Shown here: piece by piece, positions 34,279 to 44,813 of the stretch
Layout of the letters: each line of letters starts with the position of its first letter
Position numbering within the stretch: the stretch's first letter is position 1
NCBI GenBank assembly: GCA_000149265.1
Contig: CH000880.1
Span: 48,687-112,686, forward strand
From: Ciona savignyi
Lineage: Eukaryota; Chordata; Ascidiacea; Phlebobranchia; Cionidae
Direction: 5' to 3'
DNA: 64,000 nt
Notes under the pieces: generated by a model
What the model was told of the DNA's origin: nothing
Database searches by the model: none
Seen by the model: the letters and a program-made list of their open reading frames with translations, nothing else
Program-made: the position numbers and the translations under genes

Positions 34279-37200
34279 TTAATTCTCAGAGTCGTATTCT
34301 TCCTGTAGACTCGAATATGTAAATTGGTCGAACTGGGAATCCCCCCTATGACGTAGTAGTTCATCAACGCCGGCCATGTCGTGTATGGAGGTCGGAAGGT
34401 TCGAGATGTTTGAATGCTGGATGTGATCAAGTGGGGAGGGGGAGGGGGGTTTGTACATCCACCATGATGATATGAATAAGGACGTCACTAGAAACTGTGG
34501 GAGGGGGATGTGAAATATTATGATGTTTATTAATATCAACCCAATAATCCATTCAGTTCAGGCAATGAAGTTTTGCCTTGGACTTGGACACAACCGACTA
34601 GCTAGCGACGTGTATCATACTTAACACATTGCAATAGCTCCGGTAACCCGACGGTGGGCGCGAGGTGATCTGACGATTGTCCGTGTGTTAACTTCCTTGG
34701 TTTTCCCATTCACGAGGATAAAGATGAATATTCTAGCCTTTCGAACTTAAAACCTTGTGGCTGGAAAGTGAAACACTAACCTACCAACCTATTAAAGCTG
34801 GACTAACAACCCATTAAATACAAAGTATTGAAACAACCACTCCCACGCACAGCTCAACAATCAATTCACCTTCAACACAACGATCAGCACAGCCATGTTG
34901 GCTGACAACGACGCATTCTTGTAGAGTTGGCAGAATCCATGCTTCCCACACTCTGTGCTCCACACCACACATGCAAGGTCGAGCACACGGCCGAACAGTA
35001 TGGGGCCGGGGATGCTGCCTAGTATTCGCAGGATCACAAACTGTGGGTTGTAGTGGGTGGTTATATTCGTCAGCGGATTAATGGGTTCTACTAAATTAAA
35101 AAACCATGTCTATTATAAACAACATAGTTCATTAACTTTGTCCGTCTGGTTAGTCTGGTGGTTAAGTGCGACACCTTTTAACCGAAGGGTTGTAGGTTCG
35201 AAACTGGTCGCTAGCTAATCGGTTGTGTCCTTGGGCAAGGCACTTTACGGATATTGTCTGAACCCAGTGGATTATTGGGTTCTACCAAATTAAAGGAACG
35301 TGTGAATCATACACAACACACTGCAATATCTCTGGTAACCCGACGATGGGCACGAAGTGGTCTGACAATTGCCCGTGTGATAACCCCCTTGGTTTTCCCA
35401 TTAAAAAAAAAACAGTACAACACAAGAGTCTTTGGTAAAGAAAGCCTAAGAACAAAAATGTTTCACACAAATACCATACTTTAACTCCAATAGCAAAGGA
35501 TCGTTGTGTGAAAGGCACCACCCTCATAATGACTTGTATCGCTGGTGTTCCTGCACTGAACGTCCCCAGTATTGATATGAAGAACATTGCGAAGAATAGG
35601 TTCTGTGTGGCACATGACTTCGTTCCACAAACCCCCATATTTGCAACTTGGTGGGTACTTGTGTTGGGTGGTATACATGTGCAACCTGAATACGTCTGTT
35701 CATGGGAAGCCCATTAAGTCTGTTGAATTGATTGAAACAAAATGAAAATAGTTGACAATATCAAGTGTTTTTAAACCGACAGGTTAGTCTAGTGGTTTTG
35801 TGCGTTGACTTTCAGCCGAAGGGTTGCAGGTTGGAAACTGGGCACTAGCTAGTCGGTTGTGTCCTTGGGTAAGGCACTTTACGGACATTGCCTGAACCCA
35901 GCGGATTAATATGTTGTACTAAATTGAAGTGTGAATCATACCTAACACACTACAATAGCTCCGGTAACCCGACGGTGGGCGCGAGGTGATCTGACGATTG
36001 CCCGTGTGTTAATGAATATTTTATCCCATTTAACCACACGATTGAACTAAACCACCTTGTTCTCGAACACATGGGTGCATCCAGCCACACATGGGGAATA
36101 ATACGTCACTCCATCTGCCCCACACACTGGGTCATACAGGTCAACGTTGCACTGGCACTGGGTGTTACAGGTGGCTTTGTGATCGATAGATGGTATTATG
36201 ATGTCACCAGAGTAAGGTATGGTGGCTCCTGCAAACTCTGCAGAGAAACTGGTTGTGGTGGTGGGTGGGGTTCGTTTCCTGTGTTACATTGTGTGTGATA
36301 TTTATGTTTATCCCCGGTGAATGGGAAAACCAAGGGGGTTAACACACGGGCAATCATCAGATCACCTCGCGCCCACCGTCGGGTTACCGGAGCTATTGCA
36401 GTGTGTTATATATGATAGACACGTTCCTTCAATTTGGTAGAACCCATTAATACGCTGGGTTCAGGCAATGTCCGTTAAGTGCCTTGCCCAAGGACACAAC
36501 CGACTAGCTAGCGACAATTGTTGAATGGACAAAAACTAAATAGAATGCACAATAAAACTGTAAAACTAATACACTATGCTTACATTCATGGAGATAAACA
36601 TGAAAATTCTATCCTAAGCTTGCAACACCTCCTAATTGACAGGTTCATAGTGGAATGTTGGAAGGACATGCTCCCCCATGATACTCACTGACATCAGGAC
36701 AATGGTGGAAGTACATGAGGGAGGAGAGGGCGGCTATCAAGGAACAAACCGAGCAGAATTTCAAGATTCCTGGGACGTTCAATCGAGCCTTACTGACCAC
36801 TACCCCTCCCAGTAACTGCCCGGTGACCCCAGCTAGAATGGTCAGCACTCCTGTGGGTGCAGTGGAACCATTATTGGGTGATACACCTCAGCATGTTGTA
36901 GCAATATTAAGGATGGGTGGGTAATGGGGTTCAATCCATAAAATATTATTGTAATGTGATTGTGGGTTGGGAGGCTTATAAGGGTCTGAAATGTACGGCC
37001 TAGGTGTGAAACTTCAGCTTATAGACAATAAAAAGTGTACAAATAATTAATGTATAGTTAACTTTTATTATAAGTGAACTACATTTGGCTTTCAAGGTAT
37101 AAAAACAAGTTATCACCATTATTAATTATTTATAGTTTTAATCCACGGTAAAAGTTTAAAATGATTCATCCAAAATGACCGACCAAAGTAAGTAGAAGCT

Positions 37201-40200
37201 TGGGTTGGCGTGAACGCAAACATGGATTCGAGGTATTTCGGTCCAAAAGTAGCGATTCCCATCACCAATGCGGAGTCCATGGTGCCAGCCAGCGTGACTA
37301 ATATGAAAGTTGGATTCCGCAGTAGAACCACGCCGCTCGTCCATACATCTGTCCATCTGTGGTGGGTGAATTGGGAATTCCCCATGGCATATTGTTTTAG
37401 TTTTTTGAGTTTATTCATTTTTTGCCCAGTTATTAAAAATGGCAAACGAATCAAATCACGACACAGGAATAGGAAAAGACGGCAAAACAAATAGTCGTTA
37501 AAACACGTCATTAAAAAAGGATATAAAGTAATAAATATACGCGGCCGCCAAACTTAGGTGAAAGAACGACCCCCTCACGTGTTTCTGACCCCGGGGAATC
37601 CCCGTTGACCCCCGTGGACCTCGTTCTCCCTCCCCACCCTCACGTGGGAGGTCCCGGGTAGCTGCTTGGGGAGCATCAGGATGGGTACGGACAGTAGGAC
37701 CACCACAACCCCACCCCCCATGAACCCCAACCACCAGGCTCCAACCCACAACGAACTCGATTCACTGATATTCACGCTGAGAAGAAATTAATTTACGTGA
37801 AAATTCTGCAGAAGCAGTCAAAAACAGAGCAGGAATTTTCATTTTAGAAAAGAAAATGAAAAAAAGAAAAAAAAACAGCATTTACACTTAAATAAGAATT
37901 GTAGAGAATAGGGTATTTACATTTTGTGAATAGGAAAATGTTAGATGTTACCACGCTAGCAATGGTCAATGACTGCAAAGTGCCTTACTGAAGGACTTTG
38001 AAACCTTCAGCTATTCCGCATGCAAACTTACCTCTCAGAGAGATTTGTATAAATTGTGAGAAACTGCCCCCCCAGTATAAATCCCATGGCTGGCCCAAGT
38101 ACTGCACTCGAGTAATAAATACCTGGAGATGGAATTACATGATTATCATGATGTTACTGGAGGGTGGGAATTTATAACGTAAGATAACTTATAAGTGAAA
38201 TTCTTGTTAAAGGATTTAGGCATGGTTATTGTTGGACAACATGCTAGAAAAGTTTACATCAAAGGTTTAAGCATATTTTCAGCACAAATTTGTAAGGTAA
38301 ATTTATATAGGGGAATTTATAGGATAGGATATTGATGTTTATCCCCGTGAGTGGAAAAACCAAGTGGGTTATCACACAGGCAATCGTCAGATCACCTCGC
38401 GCCCACCGTCGGGTTACTGGAGCTATTGCAGTGTGTTGTGTATGATGGACATGTTCCTTTAATTTGGTAGAACCCATTAATCCGCTGGGTTCAGGCAATA
38501 TCCGTAAAGTACACAACCAACTAGCTGGCGACCAGTTTCGAACCTGCAACCCTTCAATAAGAGGCTGTTCGCTAGCTAGTCAGTTATCTACGGTTATCAT
38601 TGGAGTAACTCATGACGGAAAATCTTCATTGAAGGATCCATGGTTTGAGTTATAAATCTTGTGAAATCCACATTAAACCACCAAACATACAACCCACCAT
38701 GATACAATGATGATTGGATTTGTTTGACATTCTCATCCAAGTAAGTAACACCAAGTGTGAACAACGTAGTACCCCCAGCCCCATGTAGTAACTGCCCAAC
38801 CACAAAGAAACCCCTGGAATAATACAACCCACACTTAAACACGAAGTACAAATACCTTAGTGGAAGATTGCATGCAAGAATTTACCATGCAAAAAGAACC
38901 ACAAAAAAGAAAAAAAAGGTAATAATAACTGAAACATGGGAAAATGTATGTGGATGGATGGCCAGACCATGCACTAATAGCTGGATGGACTGATAAAACC
39001 AAAACACCTATTTGGCATAAATTGTACAAACCACTTTATATAGATCTTAAAATAGAAAGCATCTTACATGTATTTCTTTAGACTTGACTCTGAGCATTTT
39101 CCTTGTTGAATAGTTGAGTTACAAACATTGTGTATTTCCTCCCCATATAAGTAAGTGGGCGCGAAGAAATGTGGTAGACTGAACACGATAGATCCGACGC
39201 CTATGACCAACACCCCCCAACCAATCCATAGTGGTTTGTGGCCTCTGCCCCCAATATAAGTGATCAGAAGAACCAACAAACACGACGCAACATCATAGCT
39301 GCTGGCGATCAGCCCAGTTTCAGTGCTGTGCAGGTGGAATCTACGAACAGAATATGGAGTTATGTAGAAATTAAGGATAGCAGTGCGATGTGTAAATCTT
39401 TAAGTATTTTAGGACCTTAAATTTTGGTCGGTCATTTTTCATCGAGGCCATGCTTTTAAAACACCTACCAATTCCCACAAATAAGCAATTTGGTGTAAAG
39501 AATAAATATAAAACTTATGCACAAACATTCCACAACTGATAAGTTTATAAAACCTCTATGCTGTATGGCCATCAAAGTAAAACAAACCTCAATACCAGTT
39601 AGCTATGACTTTATGGAACCAAGGTGTTCTGTTGGCTAATCTGTGTTTTGCCTAACAGTATGAAACTTTACATATTGGTAAATTATGGATTTTAAGTTAA
39701 CTCGATATTTGTTTTGGTATATATATATATATATATATGACATGTATTTTCAAATTGTTGGTGGTAAACGCTGCAGTGAAAGAAACAAAAATAAAAATTG
39801 TACTGTATTGTATTATGGAAAATCTTACCTTTTTTCTATGGTTGACACAATAACTCCGAACAACCCACTCACAATGAAACTTTGAGCAATACTTGCCAAA
39901 CATAGAAATAACAAAGCTCCTTTCGGCGTCGCAAATCGTTGTAAAAATGAAATTCTTAATCTGGAAAACATTTTAGGATTGATTATGCTGTAATAAACTT
40001 TAATCTACAGGCAATACAAAGCAAGTGGATAATTTAGTTGGTGGCGCAAAAAGATTTGCATGTATACAGAAAATAACATACAATGCTATATTTACATAGT
40101 CTGGGCAAGCTTTTACAGTTACTGAATACTTTTTGTTTGGTCAACATTAATCGTTTTTTGAGTAGTTAACTGACAACAATTAAATACCAAAAAAATTGAT

Positions 40201-40995
40201 AATGCTATCACAATAACATGTGTTTATTTATCAAAAGCTTTTTATATTAAACTGTTATTAAAATAGAGATATTTGATTTTAAGTGGTAACTGTTTAAAGT
40301 GACATGCTATGTTGATACAAGATCCAAGTTAATTGAATTTCACAGCGGTGGCTCCTGACTCCTGGATCATGTTATATTTCAACAATGCAGGTTCAATAGA
40401 GATACTTTGTAATTTAATTATTTACAATTTTTTTTGTGAGATTTACTTTGTAAAAGTTGGCACATAATCAGTCACATATCGAACTCCAAGGGCTTCGCTA
40501 ATCTGCAGGACAGCGGACAGTGAAGCTAAACACTATTCTATGGCAAAAAAATAGCAGAATAAAGTACTTTATTACTAATTTGAGTGGTACAGGTTGTATC
40601 ATGAGGGGGAAAGGTTATATCAATATATAACCAGTCCCGCTTATGTTAGTGATGAAAATACTTGGTTCTGCTCGTAATATAAAGTGATGTCCAGCAGATT
40701 AGTGAAGCAAACTAGAATTGCTTTCCTAAGAGTGTAAAATTCACAGTGCATATTTTTTTTATACAAACCTTCTGCTATCCCAGCTATTATTTCACACAAT
40801 ACTGTTCTGTTATAACCCCCTGTGTTGTTTTACCAACAGATATAAACATCCTATTTAAACTACGATATGGAGTTTTTCCCTGATTCCGTATTACATTAGT
40901 CTCTCATAATAGTTTTACCTTCGCCGTTTATTTCCGCAGAGCTCAAATCCACATGATTCGTCTTGGGAATGGTCGGTTTGGCCCGCTTCGTGCAT
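34279..40995 (-). CDS. SLCO4A1: SLCO4-type organic anion transporting polypeptide, complete, 12 exons
   Basis: Exons in transcription order are 40995-40919, 39960-39829, 39340-39068, 38813-38698, 38122-38032, 37776-37579, 37356-37184, 36850-36689, 36237-36056, 35695-35480, 35040-34870 and 34494-34279. All phases agree, giving 668 residues. Diagnostic segments include [88 protein letters not shown] and the Kazal-like loop [20 protein letters not shown] before the last helices. The family has 12 membrane helices and takes up organic anions, and SLCO4A1 carries thyroid hormones and bile acids in vertebrates. Conservation is best with the SLCO4 group; the exact substrate is unknown. The exon 7 donor GTCGGT is non-ideal. 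Introns carry several SINEs and a family C repeat. Confidence 0.94.
34540..34790. mobile_element. Rearranged SINE family A copy in an SLCO4 intron
   Basis: Three pieces are in mixed orientation: a reverse middle (34540-34609), a forward tail (34611-34735) and a reverse head remnant (34737-34790). Confidence 0.75.
35143..35402 (+). mobile_element. SINE family A copy, tail end replaced by A run
   Basis: Complete head (GGTTAGTCTGGTGGTTAAGTG and GGTTCGAAACTGGTCGCTAG) and middle. The end stops at CCCATT and continues into a run of A. It lies in an SLCO4 intron. Confidence 0.9.
35787..36022 (+). mobile_element. SINE family A copy in an SLCO4 intron
   Basis: CCGACAGGTTAGTCTAGTGG to GATTGCCCGTGTGTTAATGA. 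The final part of the tail is shortened. Confidence 0.9.
36297..36520 (-). mobile_element. SINE family A copy lacking the tRNA-like head
   Basis: Tail and middle are near consensus, but the sequence stops at CTAGCTAGCGAC, exactly where the tRNA-like part would begin. It lies in an SLCO4 intron. Confidence 0.9.
37386..37556 (-). repeat. Dispersed repeat family C copy
   Basis: Reverse of the 12580-12890 sequence: GCGGCCGCG, GTTTTGCCGTCTTTTCC and TGTCGTGATTTGATTCGTTT. It lies between SLCO4 exons 6 and 7 and ends close to the exon 7 acceptor. Confidence 0.75.
38318..38582 (-). mobile_element. SINE family A copy in an SLCO4 intron
   Basis: Reverse orientation, from TAGGATAGGATATTGATGTT. A short deletion follows TCCGTAAAGT, and the tRNA-like head is partly lost. 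Confidence 0.88.
39717..39738. repeat. TA microsatellite
   Basis: About ten TA units within an SLCO4 intron. Confidence 0.9.
40488..40712. mobile_element. Short palindromic MITE-like repeat
   Basis: CTTCGCTAATCTGCAGGACA at the left is matched by TGTCCAGCAGATTAGTGAAG at the right. Related sequence is found at 3473-3688 and around 59366-59530. The target duplication is unclear. It lies in SLCO4 intron 1. Confidence 0.65.
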
Positions 40996-41009
40996 TTTAA
41001 CGCTTAAAG

Positions 41010-41317
41010 CAGCGTTTCTCAAACTATGGGTCGCGACCCACCGGTGGGTCGCGAAAGGAATCTTGTTGGGTCGTGAAAAGTTATAGAAAGCTCTGATTAA
41101 CTATACTGGCTATTTCCTATACAAAAATCAAGGGGAAATTATCATAATTGTGACATCACACAATCTTGAATCGTGGCGTGATCTTCACCTGACCTCAGGT
41201 CATTGAACCTTTCGTCTCTCACACATGTTACAACAACTATATATAAAGTTAAGTGGGTCGCCATAAATTGTGGTAATTAATAGTGGGTCCCGACTCTAAT
41301 AAGTTTGAGAACCACTG
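41010..41317. mobile_element. hAT-type MITE immediately upstream of SLCO4
   Basis: Ends CAGCGTTTCTCAAACT and AGTTTGAGAACCACTG are inverted copies, with a perfect 8-bp duplication GCTTAAAG at 41002-41009 and 41318-41325. The interior has GGGTCGCGACCCACCGGTGG, itself a palindromic stretch. It begins 15 bases from the SLCO4 start codon. Confidence 0.93.
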
Positions 41318-41335
41318 GCTTAAAGCATTGAAACG

Positions 41336-41707
41336 GAGGCGGGGTTATGATAATTTAGTGACACCTGCCAGTGTTTACATGTCACTGACAGGTGTCACCA
41401 AACTGCCACTAAATTTAGCGACACCTGTCAGTGAATTTAGTGACACCTGTCAGTAAATCTAGTGACACCTGTCAGTGAATTAGTGACACCTGTCAGTGAA
41501 TTAGTGACATCTGTCAGTAAATTAGTGCCACCTGTCAGTGATTTTATGACACCTGCCCGAAAAGTGCTGTCAAAAAAAACGTGATGGGAAAGGTGGTGGG
41601 ATCAAAACGTACCGATAGCTAGTGGTTGTCTCTTAGGACAACGGACTTTCGGGACATTTACTATAAACCCAGTGCTTTAATAAGTCATGTAAAAAGGTTA
41701 GTAGGAA
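41336..41707. repeat. Minisatellite block, copy 1 (cut by the gap)
   Basis: A 21-22 bp unit TTAGTGACACCTGTCAGTGAA repeats about seven times, with an inverted start (GTCACTGACAGGTGTCAC). A unique 150-base trailer follows. The whole block recurs nearly unchanged at 60186-60552. This copy ends at the run of N. Confidence 0.93.
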
Positions 41708-41807
41708 NNNNNNNNNNNNNNNNNNNNNNNNNNNNNNNNNNNNNNNNNNNNNNNNNNNNNNNNNNNNNNNNNNNNNNNNNNNNNNNNNNNNNNNNNNNNN
41801 NNNNNNN
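41708..41807. other. Assembly gap of 100 N
   Basis: Exactly 100 N, a conventional placeholder for unknown size. It cuts into a PDE4 exon on its right and a minisatellite block on its left. Confidence 0.99.
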
Positions 41808-43341
41808 GCAGGGCTCGAAATTAGCCCCATGTGTGACCGACATAATACTTCAATTGAGAGGTCTCAGGTAAAGTCGATTTGTATTTTTATTACTTTGCAA
41901 TAAACTTTTATTTTAATATTTATGAATCCGTAATCTGGCTCCTTCAGCCAAGGGTTGCAGGATCGAAACTGGTCGCCAGCTGGTTGGTTGTGTTCTGGGG
42001 AAAGCATTTAACAGATGTTGCTTGTACCCATTGAATAAATGTGTTTAAACTGAAGTAACGTCTCAATCATTAACAACACAAAGCAAATAGGCCGATGGTA
42101 CATGCCATGTTATCTGTCGAATGCACATGTGACTTTGCTCCTTTAATTAGTGGCGAGGTAATCTTACTGTTACTCGTATGAGAATGCCCCTTGCTTTTCC
42201 ATTATCACGGATATATATGAAGTTCTGCCCAACCCAAGCGACAAACATGTCCCAATATTAGAAACAACTCTCCACACAATGTCACGCCGACAGTGTGGCT
42301 GTGTGCATGAGGTCCATTCTATATCGAACCTCCCATCCTAACATACAACCTTCCTCAGGTAATGTTCATTGACTTTGTCGTCCACCCGTTGTTGGAGACG
42401 TGGGCTGACCTCGTCAACCCTTACGCCCAGGAGATCATCAACGAACTCTCTGATAATCGGGAATATTATGCAAGCCTCATTCAGAAAGCGTGAGTTAAGA
42501 CTTATACGTGCTTGAATTAAGTAGTTGGACATTGGACGTCCGAATACTATGTGCTTTAAGTTATGAAGCTATAATAGTGAGGTGTGAACGCCAGTTATGG
42601 CACGTTAAATATTGTTCGACTCTTTAAACTCAACTGAGTTCGGAACAAATAAGTTTCACCTGTAAAGTCAAGTTTATGATGCACCTTCTATAAGTTTATT
42701 TACTCCACGATTCGGGAAACTTTATGGGATGTTAGCCATGCTCTATTGAACCTATTACGCAGTGATTTCCTAACTTTTTACTCACGTACCATTTTGAGCT
42801 TTGGAATAGTTTTAGCTTTCTACCTAAGTTACGTTTAAAAAGATGTATTAAGCTGTGGATATAGATTGGGGTTTTTACTCTGGCTTGGGTTCTGTCCCTA
42901 AACAATTCCAAAAGAGTGTTTTGTCATAAACGTTCGAAACCTTAATTTTAATGGTAACAAAACCAATCATTGCAAATTACTCAATCTGAAAGTTTAAACT
43001 TTTTGCAAATTAATAAGCTGAATTAAGTCGCGTACCACCCGAAAGACTCGGGTGCCACCGATGGTACCACAGTTTGGGAACCACAACTATCACTCATTCC
43101 GCTAATATCGTGCAGACCGTCGCCCACCGACACCAGCGATGAGAATGTCGTGGACGATTCGTCATCAACTGAGACGGAGGGCGAGGACGAACCAAGCGAT
43201 GATGACGTCATACAGACCCCTGTCCCGAGCTCCGAGATGCAGAACAATCGATTCCAGTTCCAAATGTCGCTTGATGAAGACTCGGTGTCCGATATCTCAG
43301 TGCGTCGGAAGTCGCGCGAAATGAGCAGGTCCCCGCGGTAG
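41808..43341 (+). CDS. PDE4: PDE4-type cAMP phosphodiesterase, C-terminal exons only
   Basis: Three exons: the partial one ending at 41867, then 42359-42489 and 43116-43341. The first reads [19 protein letters not shown] and the second [20 protein letters not shown], the last helices of the PDE catalytic domain that include the conserved glutamine region and C-terminal helix. The third is a Ser/Asp-rich tail with [13 protein letters not shown], comparable to the FQFELTLEED motif of PDE4. Phases join correctly (0, then 2). PDE4 hydrolyses cAMP in the cytoplasm. The metal-binding HD motifs, UCR1/UCR2 and the rest lie outside the visible sequence. The first exon starts inside the gap. The remaining 5' exons are not found to the left, where SLCO4 occupies the opposite strand. 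Confidence 0.93.
41935..42218 (+). mobile_element. SINE family A copy, diverged
   Basis: TCAGCCAAGGGTTGCAGGAT then GAAACTGGTCGCCAGCTGG, with a degraded tail ending TATCACGGATATATATGAAG. It lies in a PDE4 intron. Confidence 0.75.
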
Positions 43342-44813
43342 CGACGATTCGAGAACCTTCCTGATTGTTCCCGATCACGTAGCGCGCCGAGGGGTTACCG
43401 TGGCAACATCTGCGCCATAGACGTCGCTTCCGGTACGCGGAGGTGACGTACCGACGCACCAACACTGTGATATCTATGGATGCTGATATTAAACTATGCG
43501 GCCTTATATCACGGCGTTCATGCGCTCCCGCCCTGGGTTTACCTTATCCGTTGAACTACACGGTTGTGCTCGATATCCGCTGTGATATGACAACTTTTTA
43601 TTGCAGTAAACTTTAGTATTTATTTTAGCACCCCTCGTTTTGCACAGATACAATATTGTCCTTTTTCTAATACTTGCGTATTAACTCCATTAAAGTGGAC
43701 CTCTTTACCCCCCGCCCAACCACAAATGGAATTTCAAAGCGCGACAACTTGCAATTATCACTGCAGTTCTTTTTAATTTAATCCCGGATCGTGCAAAGAC
43801 CGACTCGCAAATTCGTGCAAAGTCAACCGTCCTACCTCCAGCCTCGAATTCCACTTGAATCCGGTCAACACTTTGCTTTGGTACAGATTCAGAAATGTCG
43901 TAATTCGGTTTGTAATATTTATCAATTTAGTTGTTGTCCGGTGGGGAAAATACTATGTATTTGAACTCGACCGCTTGTGTTGTGGTTAGAGGTAGGCTTA
44001 ATATCCACGTTGAATATTGATAGCATGCAAGTACGGTGAAATACACGACTGTCCCGTAGTAAGACGCAATACACTATTATTATTACTGAAGATATTACAG
44101 TGTGTAAGCTAGGGTTTATTTTCACTAAATATCCGCTTGGTGACGCAATGCGTTAAATGTCTTGCCCGTTTAACAATCAATTCTGTTTTAATTCGCCCAT
44201 CAATCTTCATTTAAAGCAAAAAAACTTTGACGTGTCCAACCATGTATGTTTACAGCATGTTTTTATACGCTAGTTGGGCGTTTTTATGAAGTCGGGTTTT
44301 TGTATTCTAACAAAATTTCTGTGTGGTTGTGGCATTAACCTCGTGCGCTCAGCCAAGCGGTTAAAAGGCCTAATGTTCTGTTGGTTCAAGTTATATTTTA
44401 ACCGCTGCTCTCTTGGTTATCAGCATTAATATACGAGACCACGGTGTATTTTTTCATCACAATGGCCATGATGACGACATATGTTGCGAACTGATTTCAT
44501 AACATAAAACTCAATTTCAACAATATTGGTGTTCTTGTTTCCTGGAAAAGATAAGTAGCCTATTTGAATACTGAGTTATTGAGTTAAAACCTGTCAGACG
44601 TGCAAAGGGAGTTGGTGGTGACATAGACCAACTTGTTGCTGCTAGATATCACAGTACAGGCAGTCCCGTCTTAAGCCACAACATGTTGGAAAAACCAGTT
44701 TCTTCAAAATTAGATAAAAGCATTTTAATTTAACTTTAACATCCTTTTAGTGTTAAAAAGGACAGTTTGTATTATCATGTTTTATTACAGAATATCCCTT
44801 TACAGCATTTAAC
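43342..44813. other. Intergenic region between PDE4 and the Tctex1 gene
   Basis: No gene recognised. A tRNA-like piece CGCTCAGCCAAGCGGTTAAA occurs at about 44346 but lacks a convincing acceptor stem. Confidence 0.4.

Noticed and set aside
36645..36688. Continuation of SLCO4 exon 8 to a stop codon (ending CPSNIPL)
   Set aside because: A strong GTGAGT donor precedes it, and the next exon restores the conserved Kazal-like segment in phase.
36851..36886. Alternative upstream acceptor for SLCO4 exon 8
   Set aside because: It is in phase but adds 12 residues where relatives have none. The acceptor at 36851-36852 gives an ungapped match.
41626..41871. Frame spanning the N gap
   Set aside because: Its middle is unknown bases, and the right part is in a different frame from the PDE4 exon.
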